Shown in pieces: positions 18,226 to 26,245 of a stretch of DNA of 64,000 nucleotides. This stretch comes from Cyanobium sp. M30B3 (GTDB lineage Bacteria; Cyanobacteriota; Cyanobacteriia; PCC-6307; Cyanobiaceae): NCBI GenBank assembly GCA_018399015.1, contig CP073761.1, positions 1,550,001 to 1,614,000 of the forward strand. The letters run 5' to 3'. Each line of letters opens with the position of its first letter. Position 1 is the stretch's first letter. A program made the translations under genes and the position numbers. The notes under the pieces are model-generated. The model saw only the letters and a program-made list of their open reading frames with translations, had not been told where the DNA came from and searched no databases.

Positions 18226-20643
18226 ATGGGCTCAGTGTTGTCCCGCTGGGGACTCCGCCGCTGGTTCGCCTGGGTGATGGGTCTGGCCATGGTGCTCGGT
18301 CTGTTGCCAGGCCCCCAGCTCAGGGCCAGCACGGTGGGAACACCGGCCGATCCCCTGCCGATCAGCAGCGACGCCCTGGCGCGCCAGTCGCCCTGGAACC
18401 GGCCGGAGACCTATCCGCTGTCCTTGCGACCGCCCCGGGATCGCTACAGCCCCAGCGCCGAGTGGCTGGGACGGTTGATCCTCCCCAGTGCCGCCGAGGC
18501 TGCCGCCACGCCTGGCGACTGGGTGTGGATCGAACTGGAGCAGGCACCGGCGGACCAGCAGACCCTGATCGGCAGCCGCCGGCGCCTGCGCTGGGCGGAC
18601 AACCCGGACTTGCGGCGGATCGTCGAGGCCGTGACGGTGGACATCCGCTTCGGTGCGAACGCCCGCAAGCTGGAAGCTGCTTACAACGTGGTGCCCAGTC
18701 GTCTCAATGGCCGCAACCGGGTGGGGCCCCTGCAGTCGCTGGCCGGTGCCCGGCCGGTGGATGACGTGACGGTGGCCCTGGAGGGCGTGAGCCTGGACTC
18801 CACCGGCCTGCGGATCAGCCGTCCCCCCGTGCAGATCACGGGCCGCTGGCAGGCCTTGGTGCAGCTTCTGGAGGCACCGTCTGAAGCGGGCGGCCAGCCC
18901 GATGACGATCGGGTGCTGGTGCGTCATTTCAACCCGGCCAGCGGCCGCTTCGATGGAGCGGAGGAGCGCATCCGGCTTCCCCAGCTGCCGCCCGACCGCT
19001 TCGGTCGCCACGCCTTCAACCTCTCCGGCCTGGTCGACTCACCGCTCAACCAACAGGGCTGGCAGATCCAGGGGGCGCCGGCCGGCGATGGCGTGTTCAC
19101 CGTGCAGGCCCTGCAGCCCCGCCAGATCACGGCGCTGACGCCCCAGCGCCAGCGGGACGGCACGGCCGCCAGCCTCAACCATCTGCGTGTGGCCAACTGG
19201 AGCCCCGCCGAGAGCCAGCCCGGCAGTCTGCATACCACCGCCCTGGTGCCCGATGGGGCTGTCCCCCCGGGCTGGCAGGTGGGGGAGCGGGCCCTGCTGA
19301 TCCACCTGTTCGGGGGCATCGGCGGCACCCAGGCCGAGCCCAGCCCGCTCTGGACCACCACCGGCCATTTCGCCTTCGGCGAGGCCGAGGTGGTGCGCGA
19401 CACCGTGAGCGGGGAGCCGCGGCTGGCGATCCGCTACCACCAGATCTACGCCAACAATCCCAACGGCATCGTGGCCGGCAGCCAGCACTGGAGCGCCTAC
19501 GCCGGCAACCTCCAGCGCGGCTGGCTGGGGTCGCGCCCCTTCTCCGATGTGCTGGTGCCGATGGAGCCGCGGGTGCTCGATGCCCTGGCCCTCCAGGCCG
19601 AGATCCTGGCCGCCCGCTACCGCAGCGGCGACGGCGGCGGCGTGGCGATGGTCACCGCGGCCACCTCCTGCGTGCAGGATTCCAGCCAGGCCCTGTGGAT
19701 CGCCATCCAGCAGCTGCGCCAGGGCCAGGCCTTCAGCGATCTTGAGGCGGGCGACCAGAAGCGGCTGGCCAGGCTGGCCACGGCCCTCGACCGCTGGCTC
19801 ACCCCCTTCGGCCGTCCGCGCCCCGATTGGCGCCACAACGCCGCCCGCAGCCTGGATGGCGGAAGCGGCGGCTTTGAGAGCAGCCAGAAGCTGGGGGATG
19901 TGCTGCTGAGCTGGAATTCGATGCTGCCCCGCCGCGCCCACGACGCCATGGCGGCCGACATCCTGCGCGCCGGTCTGCCGATCTGGCTGATCCGCACCAA
20001 CCAGATCCCCTCCGCTGCCCCCGAGCTGCTGCCGGTGGATCCCACCTCCCTGCTGGGCCACCTGCCCGTGCTGGGCACCCTGTTCAACCGGGTGCTGGCC
20101 AGCCTGTTGCCCCCCTTCCAGCCCGGCGATCTGGGCCGCAGCCTGCTCGTGCTGGCGGGCTATGGGGCCCTGGCGCTGGCCCTTGGTGTGGCCAGCGGCT
20201 TCCTCAGCCTGCCCTGGCAGTGGCCGCCCCTGGGCGAGGCCCTGCCGCGGCTGGCGAAGCTGCTGCTGATGCCGGCCCTGGTGGAGGAACTGCTGTTCCG
20301 GGTGCTGCTGATCCCCCACCCGATCGAGGGCTTCCCCTGGCAGCCCCTGCTGGGCTGGAACGCCCTCAGCCTCGGCCTGTTTGTGCTCTACCACCCCGTG
20401 GCGGCCCGGCTCTGGTATCCCCAGGGCCGGGCCCTGTTCGACGACCCGCGCTTCCTGCTCCAGGCCACCCTGCTGGGGGTGGCCTGCTCCCTGGCCTATG
20501 GGTTCACCGGTTCGCTCTGGCCGCCGGTGTTGATCCACTGGCTGGCCGTGGTGATCTGGCTGGAGCCGTTCCGGGGGCGCGAGCAGCTGGGCCTGGCCGC
20601 TCAGGCCGCGGGCTCGAACAGGGCGCGCCAGCGCCGCTCCTGA
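18226..20643 (+). CDS. CPBP/Abi family membrane protease with large exported N-terminal domain
   Basis: 805 residues. Residues about 15-35 are a signal or anchor helix. Residues about 40-640 form a large soluble region, likely periplasmic or lumenal, not recognised beyond cyanobacterial homologues; it includes GGVAMVTAATSCVQDSSQALW. The C-terminal ~170 residues are membranous and carry the CPBP glutamate motif EELLFR (about 687-692), followed by LYHPVAARLW and IHWLAVVIW, which supply the histidines of CAAX-like (Abi) proteases. The catalytic activity is inferred from the family. The last 43 bases overlap the convergent WbuC-like gene. Confidence 0.8.
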   Translation: MGSVLSRWGLRRWFAWVMGLAMVLGLLPGPQLRASTVGTPADPLPISSDALARQSPWNRPETYPLSLRPPRDRYSPSAEWLGRLILPSAAEAAATPGDWVWIELEQAPADQQTLIGSRRRLRWADNPDLRRIVEAVTVDIRFGANARKLEAAYNVVPSRLNGRNRVGPLQSLAGARPVDDVTVALEGVSLDSTGLRISRPPVQITGRWQALVQLLEAPSEAGGQPDDDRVLVRHFNPASGRFDGAEERIRLPQLPPDRFGRHAFNLSGLVDSPLNQQGWQIQGAPAGDGVFTVQALQPRQITALTPQRQRDGTAASLNHLRVANWSPAESQPGSLHTTALVPDGAVPPGWQVGERALLIHLFGGIGGTQAEPSPLWTTTGHFAFGEAEVVRDTVSGEPRLAIRYHQIYANNPNGIVAGSQHWSAYAGNLQRGWLGSRPFSDVLVPMEPRVLDALALQAEILAARYRSGDGGGVAMVTAATSCVQDSSQALWIAIQQLRQGQAFSDLEAGDQKRLARLATALDRWLTPFGRPRPDWRHNAARSLDGGSGGFESSQKLGDVLLSWNSMLPRRAHDAMAADILRAGLPIWLIRTNQIPSAAPELLPVDPTSLLGHLPVLGTLFNRVLASLLPPFQPGDLGRSLLVLAGYGALALALGVASGFLSLPWQWPPLGEALPRLAKLLLMPALVEELLFRVLLIPHPIEGFPWQPLLGWNALSLGLFVLYHPVAARLWYPQGRALFDDPRFLLQATLLGVACSLAYGFTGSLWPPVLIHWLAVVIWLEPFRGREQLGLAAQAAGSNRARQRRS

Positions 20644-21143
20644 TCGGCGGCGGCGGCCGTGCCTTCGGCGGGGAACTGGGGCAGAAAGTCCTTGTCGCTG
20701 GTGGGCTGGTACGGACCCTGCTTGAGTTCGAACATCACGGCATCGGCGGAGAGGGCCACCAGGGTGTGGAACTGGCCCTCCGCCAGTTCGATCCCCCGCA
20801 GGGGACCCAGGGCCTGCAACCGCAGACGTTCCAGCACGGTGCCCTGGGCATCGAGCAGCAGCAGGCCGATCTCCCCCTGCAGCACCACAAAACACTCAAA
20901 GCCTGTGCCCTCCTGCTCGCGCAGGTGGCGATGGGGGCGCACGTAGGTGCCGGGCTGCAGCACATTGAGGAAGCGCTGCACCGCATCGCTCTCCCGGTGC
21001 AGGTTGTGGTTCCGGCGCCGGCGGGGCGACTCCCGGGCCTGCAGGGCCACGGCATCGAACAGGGCCTGATCCAGGCGCTTGAGCAGGGGCTGGGGCTGCT
21101 CAGGCGGCTCGCCTTGGTCGTTGCCCTGGGCTGGTGTGCTCAC
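20601..21143 (-). CDS. WbuC-family cupin protein
   Basis: 180 residues with the N-terminal segment and cupin of WbuC-type proteins: RRRRNHNLHRESDAVQRFLN, then QPGTYVRPHRHLREQEGTGFECFVVLQGE supplying the metal-binding His and Glu, and LAEGQFHTLVAL the second cupin motif. In enterobacteria WbuC lies in O-antigen clusters; no such cluster is here, and the substrate is unknown. Its 3' end runs 43 bases into the CPBP protease gene on the opposite strand. Divergent from the exported protein at 21308, with 164 bases between starts. Confidence 0.82.
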   Translation of the reverse strand: MSTPAQGNDQGEPPEQPQPLLKRLDQALFDAVALQARESPRRRRNHNLHRESDAVQRFLNVLQPGTYVRPHRHLREQEGTGFECFVVLQGEIGLLLLDAQGTVLERLRLQALGPLRGIELAEGQFHTLVALSADAVMFELKQGPYQPTSDKDFLPQFPAEGTAAAADQERRWRALFEPAA

Positions 21144-21307
21144 CGGAAGGGGGCGCTGGAGCAGTGCAGGTTAGGCAGGGGGGCCTGCAGGGATGGAGGG
21201 TCTTCTGTCCTGCTGGCCCGTGACCAACTGCAACGGCAGGCAGGCGATGGGCCGGCAGAGATCGAAAGTGGACCTTTGCCTGGACGTTCTCTCCAGCCCG
21301 GTCCCCG

Positions 21308-21826
21308 ATGCCGCACCATCGCCTGCACCCCCAGACTCTCTGCCTGTCTGTGGCCGCTGTAGCCCCCTTCCTGCTGGCGCCGCTGCTGCCCGCAGCTGGG
21401 CATGCGGCCGGCCAGTCCGCTGCTGTGCCCTTCTACCGGCTGGAGACCAGCTGTTCTCTCCGCGGCGCCAGAGCGGTGGATTGCGTGGTGGATGCGAGGG
21501 AAGAGAACGGGGCAACGGTGTATCGCCACACGATCGGCTCGCTGGTGGAGACCATCCGAATCAGTGATGGGCCCCTGCGGATGGAGCGCCTGGACGCCGC
21601 AACGGGCCGATGGCGTTCCCTGCGGTCGGCCGAAGCGCAGTTCTCCACCAACACCATCTGTTTCGACGGGCGGGATCTGTGCGTTCTCAATCCCAACTAC
21701 CTCAACAGCGTGCGCGAGGAACGGGTTGACGAACTCGAGGGTCGCGATCGGGTGCTCGTGCGCTTCGGAGACGATGGCCGCCTGTTGCTCTCCTGCTACG
21801 ACCAGGGCTGCGAGGTCGTGCAATGA
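21308..21826 (+). CDS. secreted hypothetical protein
   Basis: 172 residues. An N-terminal signal peptide (hydrophobic about residues 11-33, ending near GHAAGQ) precedes a mature domain of about 140 residues with five cysteines (SCSLRG, VDCVVD, NTICFDG, DLCVLN, SCYDQGC region) and beta-strand-like alternation (VYRHTIGSLVETIRISDG). No named family recognised. Its stop overlaps the next start (ATGA), so it is probably made together with the Arg/Asp-repeat protein. Confidence 0.7.
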   Translation: MPHHRLHPQTLCLSVAAVAPFLLAPLLPAAGHAAGQSAAVPFYRLETSCSLRGARAVDCVVDAREENGATVYRHTIGSLVETIRISDGPLRMERLDAATGRWRSLRSAEAQFSTNTICFDGRDLCVLNPNYLNSVREERVDELEGRDRVLVRFGDDGRLLLSCYDQGCEVVQ

Positions 21827-22812
21827 GCAGCCTTACCCAACCAGGCCGGCCCGTGATCGGCATGGTGCTCGCCGGGCTTCTGCTGGTGCCGGCTGGCCTT
21901 GCTGACCCTGCCCTTGCCAGTTCGCCGGCAGTGAGCGATGGGGCCAGCAGCTGGACAGCCCAGCAGCGCCGGCCGGCCGCCGGGGGCGGCGGCAGCGGCA
22001 ACCGCAGCGGGGGCAGGACAAATCAAGGCAGCCGCAATCGCAGCGGGGGCGGCGGAAACTCCGGCTTTCGCAATGCGGCCCCGGGCATGACCCGGGGGTC
22101 GCGGCAACCCCAGGGCGGCTGGACCAGCAACAGCCGCGGCCGGGGGACCCCTGCCATCAGCGGCGGGGGCCGGAGCGCGGATGGCAGCCGCCGGGACCGC
22201 AACCGGGTGGCGGATCGCGGATCCTCAGCGGATCGGGGCCGCCAGGATCGCCTCGACCAGCGGCGTGACCGGCGGGACGACCGCCTGGATCAGCGCCGGG
22301 ATCGCCGGGACGACCGCCTCGACCGGCGCCTCGATCGGGCCAATGACCGCCGGGACGACCGCTGGCGCAGCACCCGCCGGCGCTGGGATCGGTGGGACCG
22401 CTGGTATGGCTATCCCGGCTGGGCCCGCCCCGGTTGGGGAGCGGCCCGGCCCTGGCCGGTGGGCTGGTACGGGGGTTGGTCGAGCCCCCGCTGGAGCTGG
22501 TGGGGGCCGAACGCGGCAGCCTGGGGAATCACCACCCTGGCAACGGCGGCGATCATCAACGCCGCCGTCGATAACGCGGTGGCCCGCAACACCACCTACA
22601 TCGTGGTGCCGAACAGCAGCTATCTGCTCCTGTACGGCACGGTGCGGCCGGTCGGCACTCGTTCCACCAGCTTCGCGGTGGTGTCCGACGGCTACGAGAT
22701 CGACCTCACCGCCGACTGTGACCGGGGCACCCTCGACGGCTTCGTGCCGGAGTCCAGGGCCGAAGCGGAACTGCTGAACGCCGCCTGTCAGGTGGCCTTC
22801 GGTTCGGCCTGA
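21823..22812 (+). CDS. secreted protein with Arg/Asp-rich repeats and Trp/Gly-rich segment
   Basis: 329 residues in four parts: a signal peptide (hydrophobic about 11-28, GLADPALAS); a Gly/Ser/Asn/Arg low-complexity region (to about 120); an Arg/Asp repeat region with the 11-residue unit DQRRDRRDDRL twice and degenerate copies (about 130-195); a Trp/Gly/Pro-rich stretch (RWYGYPGWARPGWG and on); then a compact C-terminal domain (ATAAIINAAVDNAVA, YIVVPNSSYLLLYG). No function assigned. The strongly alternating charges suggest a polyampholyte linker, perhaps at the cell surface (inference). Coupled to the upstream secreted protein. Confidence 0.72.
   Translation: MSSLTQPGRPVIGMVLAGLLLVPAGLADPALASSPAVSDGASSWTAQQRRPAAGGGGSGNRSGGRTNQGSRNRSGGGGNSGFRNAAPGMTRGSRQPQGGWTSNSRGRGTPAISGGGRSADGSRRDRNRVADRGSSADRGRQDRLDQRRDRRDDRLDQRRDRRDDRLDRRLDRANDRRDDRWRSTRRRWDRWDRWYGYPGWARPGWGAARPWPVGWYGGWSSPRWSWWGPNAAAWGITTLATAAIINAAVDNAVARNTTYIVVPNSSYLLLYGTVRPVGTRSTSFAVVSDGYEIDLTADCDRGTLDGFVPESRAEAELLNAACQVAFGSA
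22255..22365 (+). repeat. 33-base tandem repeats coding Arg/Asp units
   Basis: Units 22255-22287 and 22288-22320 both encode DQRRDRRDDRL; 22321-22365 is a degenerate longer copy ending DRRDDRW. The DNA copies differ at third positions, so the amino-acid pattern is better kept than the bases. Confidence 0.9.
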
Positions 22813-22883
22813 GGCGGTTGCGCTTCGGGCCCGGTTCTCCCCCTCAACCAGGCTGGGGGCTGTGGTTGTGAGTGTCCCATTCC

Positions 22884-24464
22884 ATGCGCGGCATCTGGAT
22901 CCTCGGCGACCAGCTCAGCCCCGACCATCCCGCCCTGCAGGCACAGGAGGCTGAGCTTGGGCGGGCAGGGGCCCGCGCCCGCTGCCGGGTGCTGCTGATC
23001 GAGAGCAGCTCGGTGCTGGCCTGGCGCCGTTACCACTGCCAGAAGCTGGTGCTGGTATGGAGTGCCATGCGCCACTTCGCGACCGAGATGCGTGCCGCCG
23101 GCTGGACGGTGGATCACCTGGAGGCCGGCAGCTTCGCCGAGGCCCTCACGGGCTGGATTGACCAGCACGGCATCAGCGCGCTCGCGGTGATGGAGCCGGC
23201 CGAGCGGCCGTTCCGCCAGGCGATTGAACGGCTCAATCTGCCGGTCCCGCTGCACTGGCACCGGTCCAACGCCTTCCTCTGGAGCCGGGAGGAGTTCGCC
23301 GCCTGGGCCCGCCCCTACAAGCAGCTGCGCCTGGAGCTCTTCTACCGGGAGGGCCGCCGCCGCTTCGGGGTGCTGATGGATCCCGCCGCCGAACCACCCG
23401 GTTCCCAACCCCTGGGCGGCCAGTGGAACTACGACCACGACAACCGCAAGGCGCCACCCAAGGGGGTGGTGGGGCCCGAGCCGCTGTGGTTTGAACCCGA
23501 CGCCATCACCCGGGCTGTGGTGGCCAAGGTGGAGCGGCTCGATGCGGAGCTGGAGCAGCGGGGTGAGCCCGGCCTGCCGGGCTTGAGCGAGCCCTTCGGC
23601 TGGGCGGTGACCCGCCAGCAGGCCCAGGCGGTGCTGGAGCACTTCATCGCCACTCGCCTCGATGGCTTCGGCCCGTATCAAGACGCCATGGTGGGCGGCC
23701 AGCCCAGCCTCTGGCATGCCCTGCTGTCGCCCTACCTCAACCTGGGGCTGCTCCATCCCCTGGAGGTGATCCGGCGACTGGAGCAGGCGGGCCTGGAGCG
23801 GGGCACGCCGCTGGCCTCGCTGGAGGGGGTGATCCGCCAGATCCTGGGCTGGCGGGAATACACCCACGGCCTCTATTGGTGGTTCGGGCCGGACTACCCC
23901 CAGAGCAACCACTTCGCTGCCGATCAGCCCCTTCCGGTTTGGCTGGAGCAACTGGGCGGCAGCGGCATGGCCTGCATGGACACGGTGCTGGGCGAGCTGG
24001 CGGCCAGTGGCTACGCCCACCACATCCAGCGGCTGATGGTGCTGGCCAACTACGGCCTGATTGCCGGCCTCGATCCCCAGGCGCTCACCGCCTGGTTCCA
24101 CCGGATGTTCATCGACGGCTACGACTGGGTGATGCAGACCAACGTGATCGGCATGGGGCTGTTCGCCGATGGCGGCCTGCTGGCCAGCAAGCCCTACGCC
24201 GCCAGCGGCAACTACATCAACCGGATGAGCTCCTACTGCAAGGGCTGCCGCTATAGCCCAAAACAGCGCACCGGCCCGCAGGCCTGCCCCTTCAACGCCC
24301 TCTACTGGGACTTCCTGGCCCGCCATGCCGATCAGCTGCGCCGCAATCCCCGCATGGCCCTGGTGATGAAGCAGCTGGAGAAACTGCCGGCCGAGGAGCT
24401 GGCGGCGATCCGGGTCAGCGCCGACCAGCACAGGGCCGGCCAGCCGAGGGTGGCGACGCGTTAG
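22884..24464 (+). CDS. FeS-type bacterial cryptochrome/(6-4) photolyase-like protein
   Basis: 526 residues. Starts GIWILGDQLSPDHP, the antenna domain typical of deoxyribodipyrimidine photolyase-related (CryPro/FeS-BCP) proteins, with FAD-binding helices in the C-terminal half (GWREYTHGLYWW, YAHHIQRLMVLANYGLIAGLDP, DGYDWVMQTNVIGM). Four cysteines at 364, 452, 455 and 468 reproduce the spacing of the 4Fe-4S ligands of Agrobacterium PhrB (88, 3 and 13 residues apart). PhrB repairs (6-4) photoproducts; that activity is inferred here. ATG 22884 is preferred; a GTG lies 12 bases upstream. Followed 28 bases later by an exported superoxide dismutase. Confidence 0.9.
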   Translation: MRGIWILGDQLSPDHPALQAQEAELGRAGARARCRVLLIESSSVLAWRRYHCQKLVLVWSAMRHFATEMRAAGWTVDHLEAGSFAEALTGWIDQHGISALAVMEPAERPFRQAIERLNLPVPLHWHRSNAFLWSREEFAAWARPYKQLRLELFYREGRRRFGVLMDPAAEPPGSQPLGGQWNYDHDNRKAPPKGVVGPEPLWFEPDAITRAVVAKVERLDAELEQRGEPGLPGLSEPFGWAVTRQQAQAVLEHFIATRLDGFGPYQDAMVGGQPSLWHALLSPYLNLGLLHPLEVIRRLEQAGLERGTPLASLEGVIRQILGWREYTHGLYWWFGPDYPQSNHFAADQPLPVWLEQLGGSGMACMDTVLGELAASGYAHHIQRLMVLANYGLIAGLDPQALTAWFHRMFIDGYDWVMQTNVIGMGLFADGGLLASKPYAASGNYINRMSSYCKGCRYSPKQRTGPQACPFNALYWDFLARHADQLRRNPRMALVMKQLEKLPAEELAAIRVSADQHRAGQPRVATR

Positions 24465-24492
24465 ACCACGGGTCTGCTGCCCAGGCTTGGCG

Positions 24493-25212
24493 ATGGCTGA
24501 CCGGTTTCCGTGTTCCTGGTCCTGGCACCGGACGCTGCTGGCTTCCCTGCTGTTGCTGGTGGCCCCTTTGCTGCTGGCGGCGCAGCCGGCCTGGGCCTTT
24601 GCCCTGCCGCCGCTGCCCTATCCGCCGGATGCCCTGGAGCCGGTGATCGACGCCCGCACCATGGGCCTGCACCACGATCGCCACCATGCCGGCTACGTGA
24701 AGGCCCTCAATGGGGCCGTGGCCGCCGATCCGGCACTGGCTGAGCTGTCGCTGGAGCAGCTGCTGCAGCGGGCACCGCGGCTTCCCGAGGTGGTGCGCAA
24801 CAACGCCGGCGGGCACTGGAATCACAGCCAGTTCTGGACGGCGATGGCGCCCCTGGGTGCGGGCGGCAGCCCTTCGCCGCAACTCGTGGCCGCTGTCGAG
24901 GCCAGCTTCGGCTCGCTGGATGCCCTGCGCGAGCAATTCAGCGCCGCCGCCACCGGTCGCTTCGGCTCCGGCTGGGCCTGGCTGATCCTCAGGCCCGATG
25001 GCCGCCTGGCCGTGACCACCAGCCCCAACCAGGACAATCCCCTGATGCCCCTGCGGGGCCAGGAGCGGGGCACACCCCTGCTGGGGCTGGATGTGTGGGA
25101 GCACGCCTATTACCTCCAGTACCAGAACCGGCGGCCCGATTACATCGAGGCCTGGTGGTCACTGCTGAACTGGGAGGAACTGAACCGGCGCTTCGCCACC
25201 GCCACGGCTTGA
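24493..25212 (+). CDS. exported superoxide dismutase, Mn type
   Basis: 239 residues. A signal peptide (basic RFPCSWSWHRT, hydrophobic LLASLLLLVAPLLLAA, cleavage near QPAWA) precedes a complete Fe/Mn superoxide dismutase. Metal ligands: H60 (GLHHDRHH), H111 (GGHWNHSQFW), D200 and H204 (LDVWEHAYY). Q180 in SPNQDNPLM takes the place used by the active-site Gln of Mn enzymes (E. coli SodA pattern), so manganese is likely. Removes superoxide in the periplasm or thylakoid lumen (location inferred from the signal). The start is ATG 24493; a TTG two codons upstream is possible. Confidence 0.92.
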   Translation: MADRFPCSWSWHRTLLASLLLLVAPLLLAAQPAWAFALPPLPYPPDALEPVIDARTMGLHHDRHHAGYVKALNGAVAADPALAELSLEQLLQRAPRLPEVVRNNAGGHWNHSQFWTAMAPLGAGGSPSPQLVAAVEASFGSLDALREQFSAAATGRFGSGWAWLILRPDGRLAVTTSPNQDNPLMPLRGQERGTPLLGLDVWEHAYYLQYQNRRPDYIEAWWSLLNWEELNRRFATATA

Positions 25213-25304
25213 ACTGCTTGTGGTGCTGCAGCTGAACAGGGACGCGACGGCGCCAGGTCCGGCTCTGCGCTAGGGGTGGGGCGCTGCAGCCCCTCCAGCC
25301 CGCG

Positions 25305-26240
25305 ATGGCTTCCGTTCCGATCCACGTCGGCCCCCATGGGGATCCGCCGCGCACCCAGCGGCTCGACTACGGCGTGGTGTTGCTGCAGCTGCTCTGGCGC
25401 ATGCGCTACGACCTGGTGCTCTGGCTGGCGCTCTGCACGGTTGCCTGGCTGCGGGGCCCGCGGCCGCTGCCCTGGCAGATCACCCCCATGGGCCTCTCGG
25501 TGTTCGGCATCGCCGTGTCGATTTTCATCGCCTTCCGCAACACCCAGGCCATCGGCCGCTGGTGGGAGGCGCGCAGCCTGTGGGGGGCGATCGTGAACCA
25601 GAGCCGCCAGTGGCGCGACACCCTGCTCGCCCACGTGGGCGGCCAGCGGCTGCGCACCACCAGGGGCCGGCGGCTGCTGGAGTATCAGGTGGCCCAGGTG
25701 TGGCTGCTCAACTTCGAGCTGCGCAATTTCTGGCGATCCGACCTGCGTGACACCATCGACGGCCTGCTGGATGACCTGCATCTGCCACGGGAGCTGAGTC
25801 TGCAGGAGCTCTGCCGTCGCCGCGCCCAGGCGGTGCACGATCTCCATGCCGACGGCTGGGTGAACGACTGGGGCCGCCAGCAGCTGGTGGAGGTGTCCAA
25901 CCGCTGCCTGGATTCGATCGGCGGCCTGCAGCGCATCCGCAACACGCCGATTCCCGCCTCCTACGACGTGTTCGTGCGCCTGATCACCTGGCTCTACGGC
26001 ATGCAGCTGCTGCTGCAGCTCAAGCTCGAGGCACCCCTGGGGGTGGGGGCGGTGCTGTTTCTGGGCTTTCTGGTGGCCGAGCGGATCGGCTCCTATGTGG
26101 AGGGCCCCTTCGACCGGGATGGCAGCTGCTTCTCCCTGCCGCTGAATACGCTCTGCAGCACGATCACCGCCGATCTGATGCAGCGCTCGCTGGATTTCGG
26201 CCACTTCCAGCCCAGCCTCGATCCAACCCGCTGGGACTGA
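25305..26240 (+). CDS. bestrophin-family (UPF0187) anion channel-like protein
   Basis: 311 residues. N-terminal RLDYGVVLLQLLWRMRYDL leads into the first membrane helix; LSVFGIAVSIFIAFRNTQAIGRWWEARSLWG is the signature of prokaryotic bestrophins. Later membrane segments include LITWLYGMQLL and VLFLGFLVAERIGSYVEGPF. In cyanobacteria and plastids bestrophins have been linked to bicarbonate or chloride movement, including near thylakoids; the ion here is not determinable. Six bases before sbcD. Confidence 0.88.
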   Translation: MASVPIHVGPHGDPPRTQRLDYGVVLLQLLWRMRYDLVLWLALCTVAWLRGPRPLPWQITPMGLSVFGIAVSIFIAFRNTQAIGRWWEARSLWGAIVNQSRQWRDTLLAHVGGQRLRTTRGRRLLEYQVAQVWLLNFELRNFWRSDLRDTIDGLLDDLHLPRELSLQELCRRRAQAVHDLHADGWVNDWGRQQLVEVSNRCLDSIGGLQRIRNTPIPASYDVFVRLITWLYGMQLLLQLKLEAPLGVGAVLFLGFLVAERIGSYVEGPFDRDGSCFSLPLNTLCSTITADLMQRSLDFGHFQPSLDPTRWD

Positions 26241-26245
26241 CGCCG

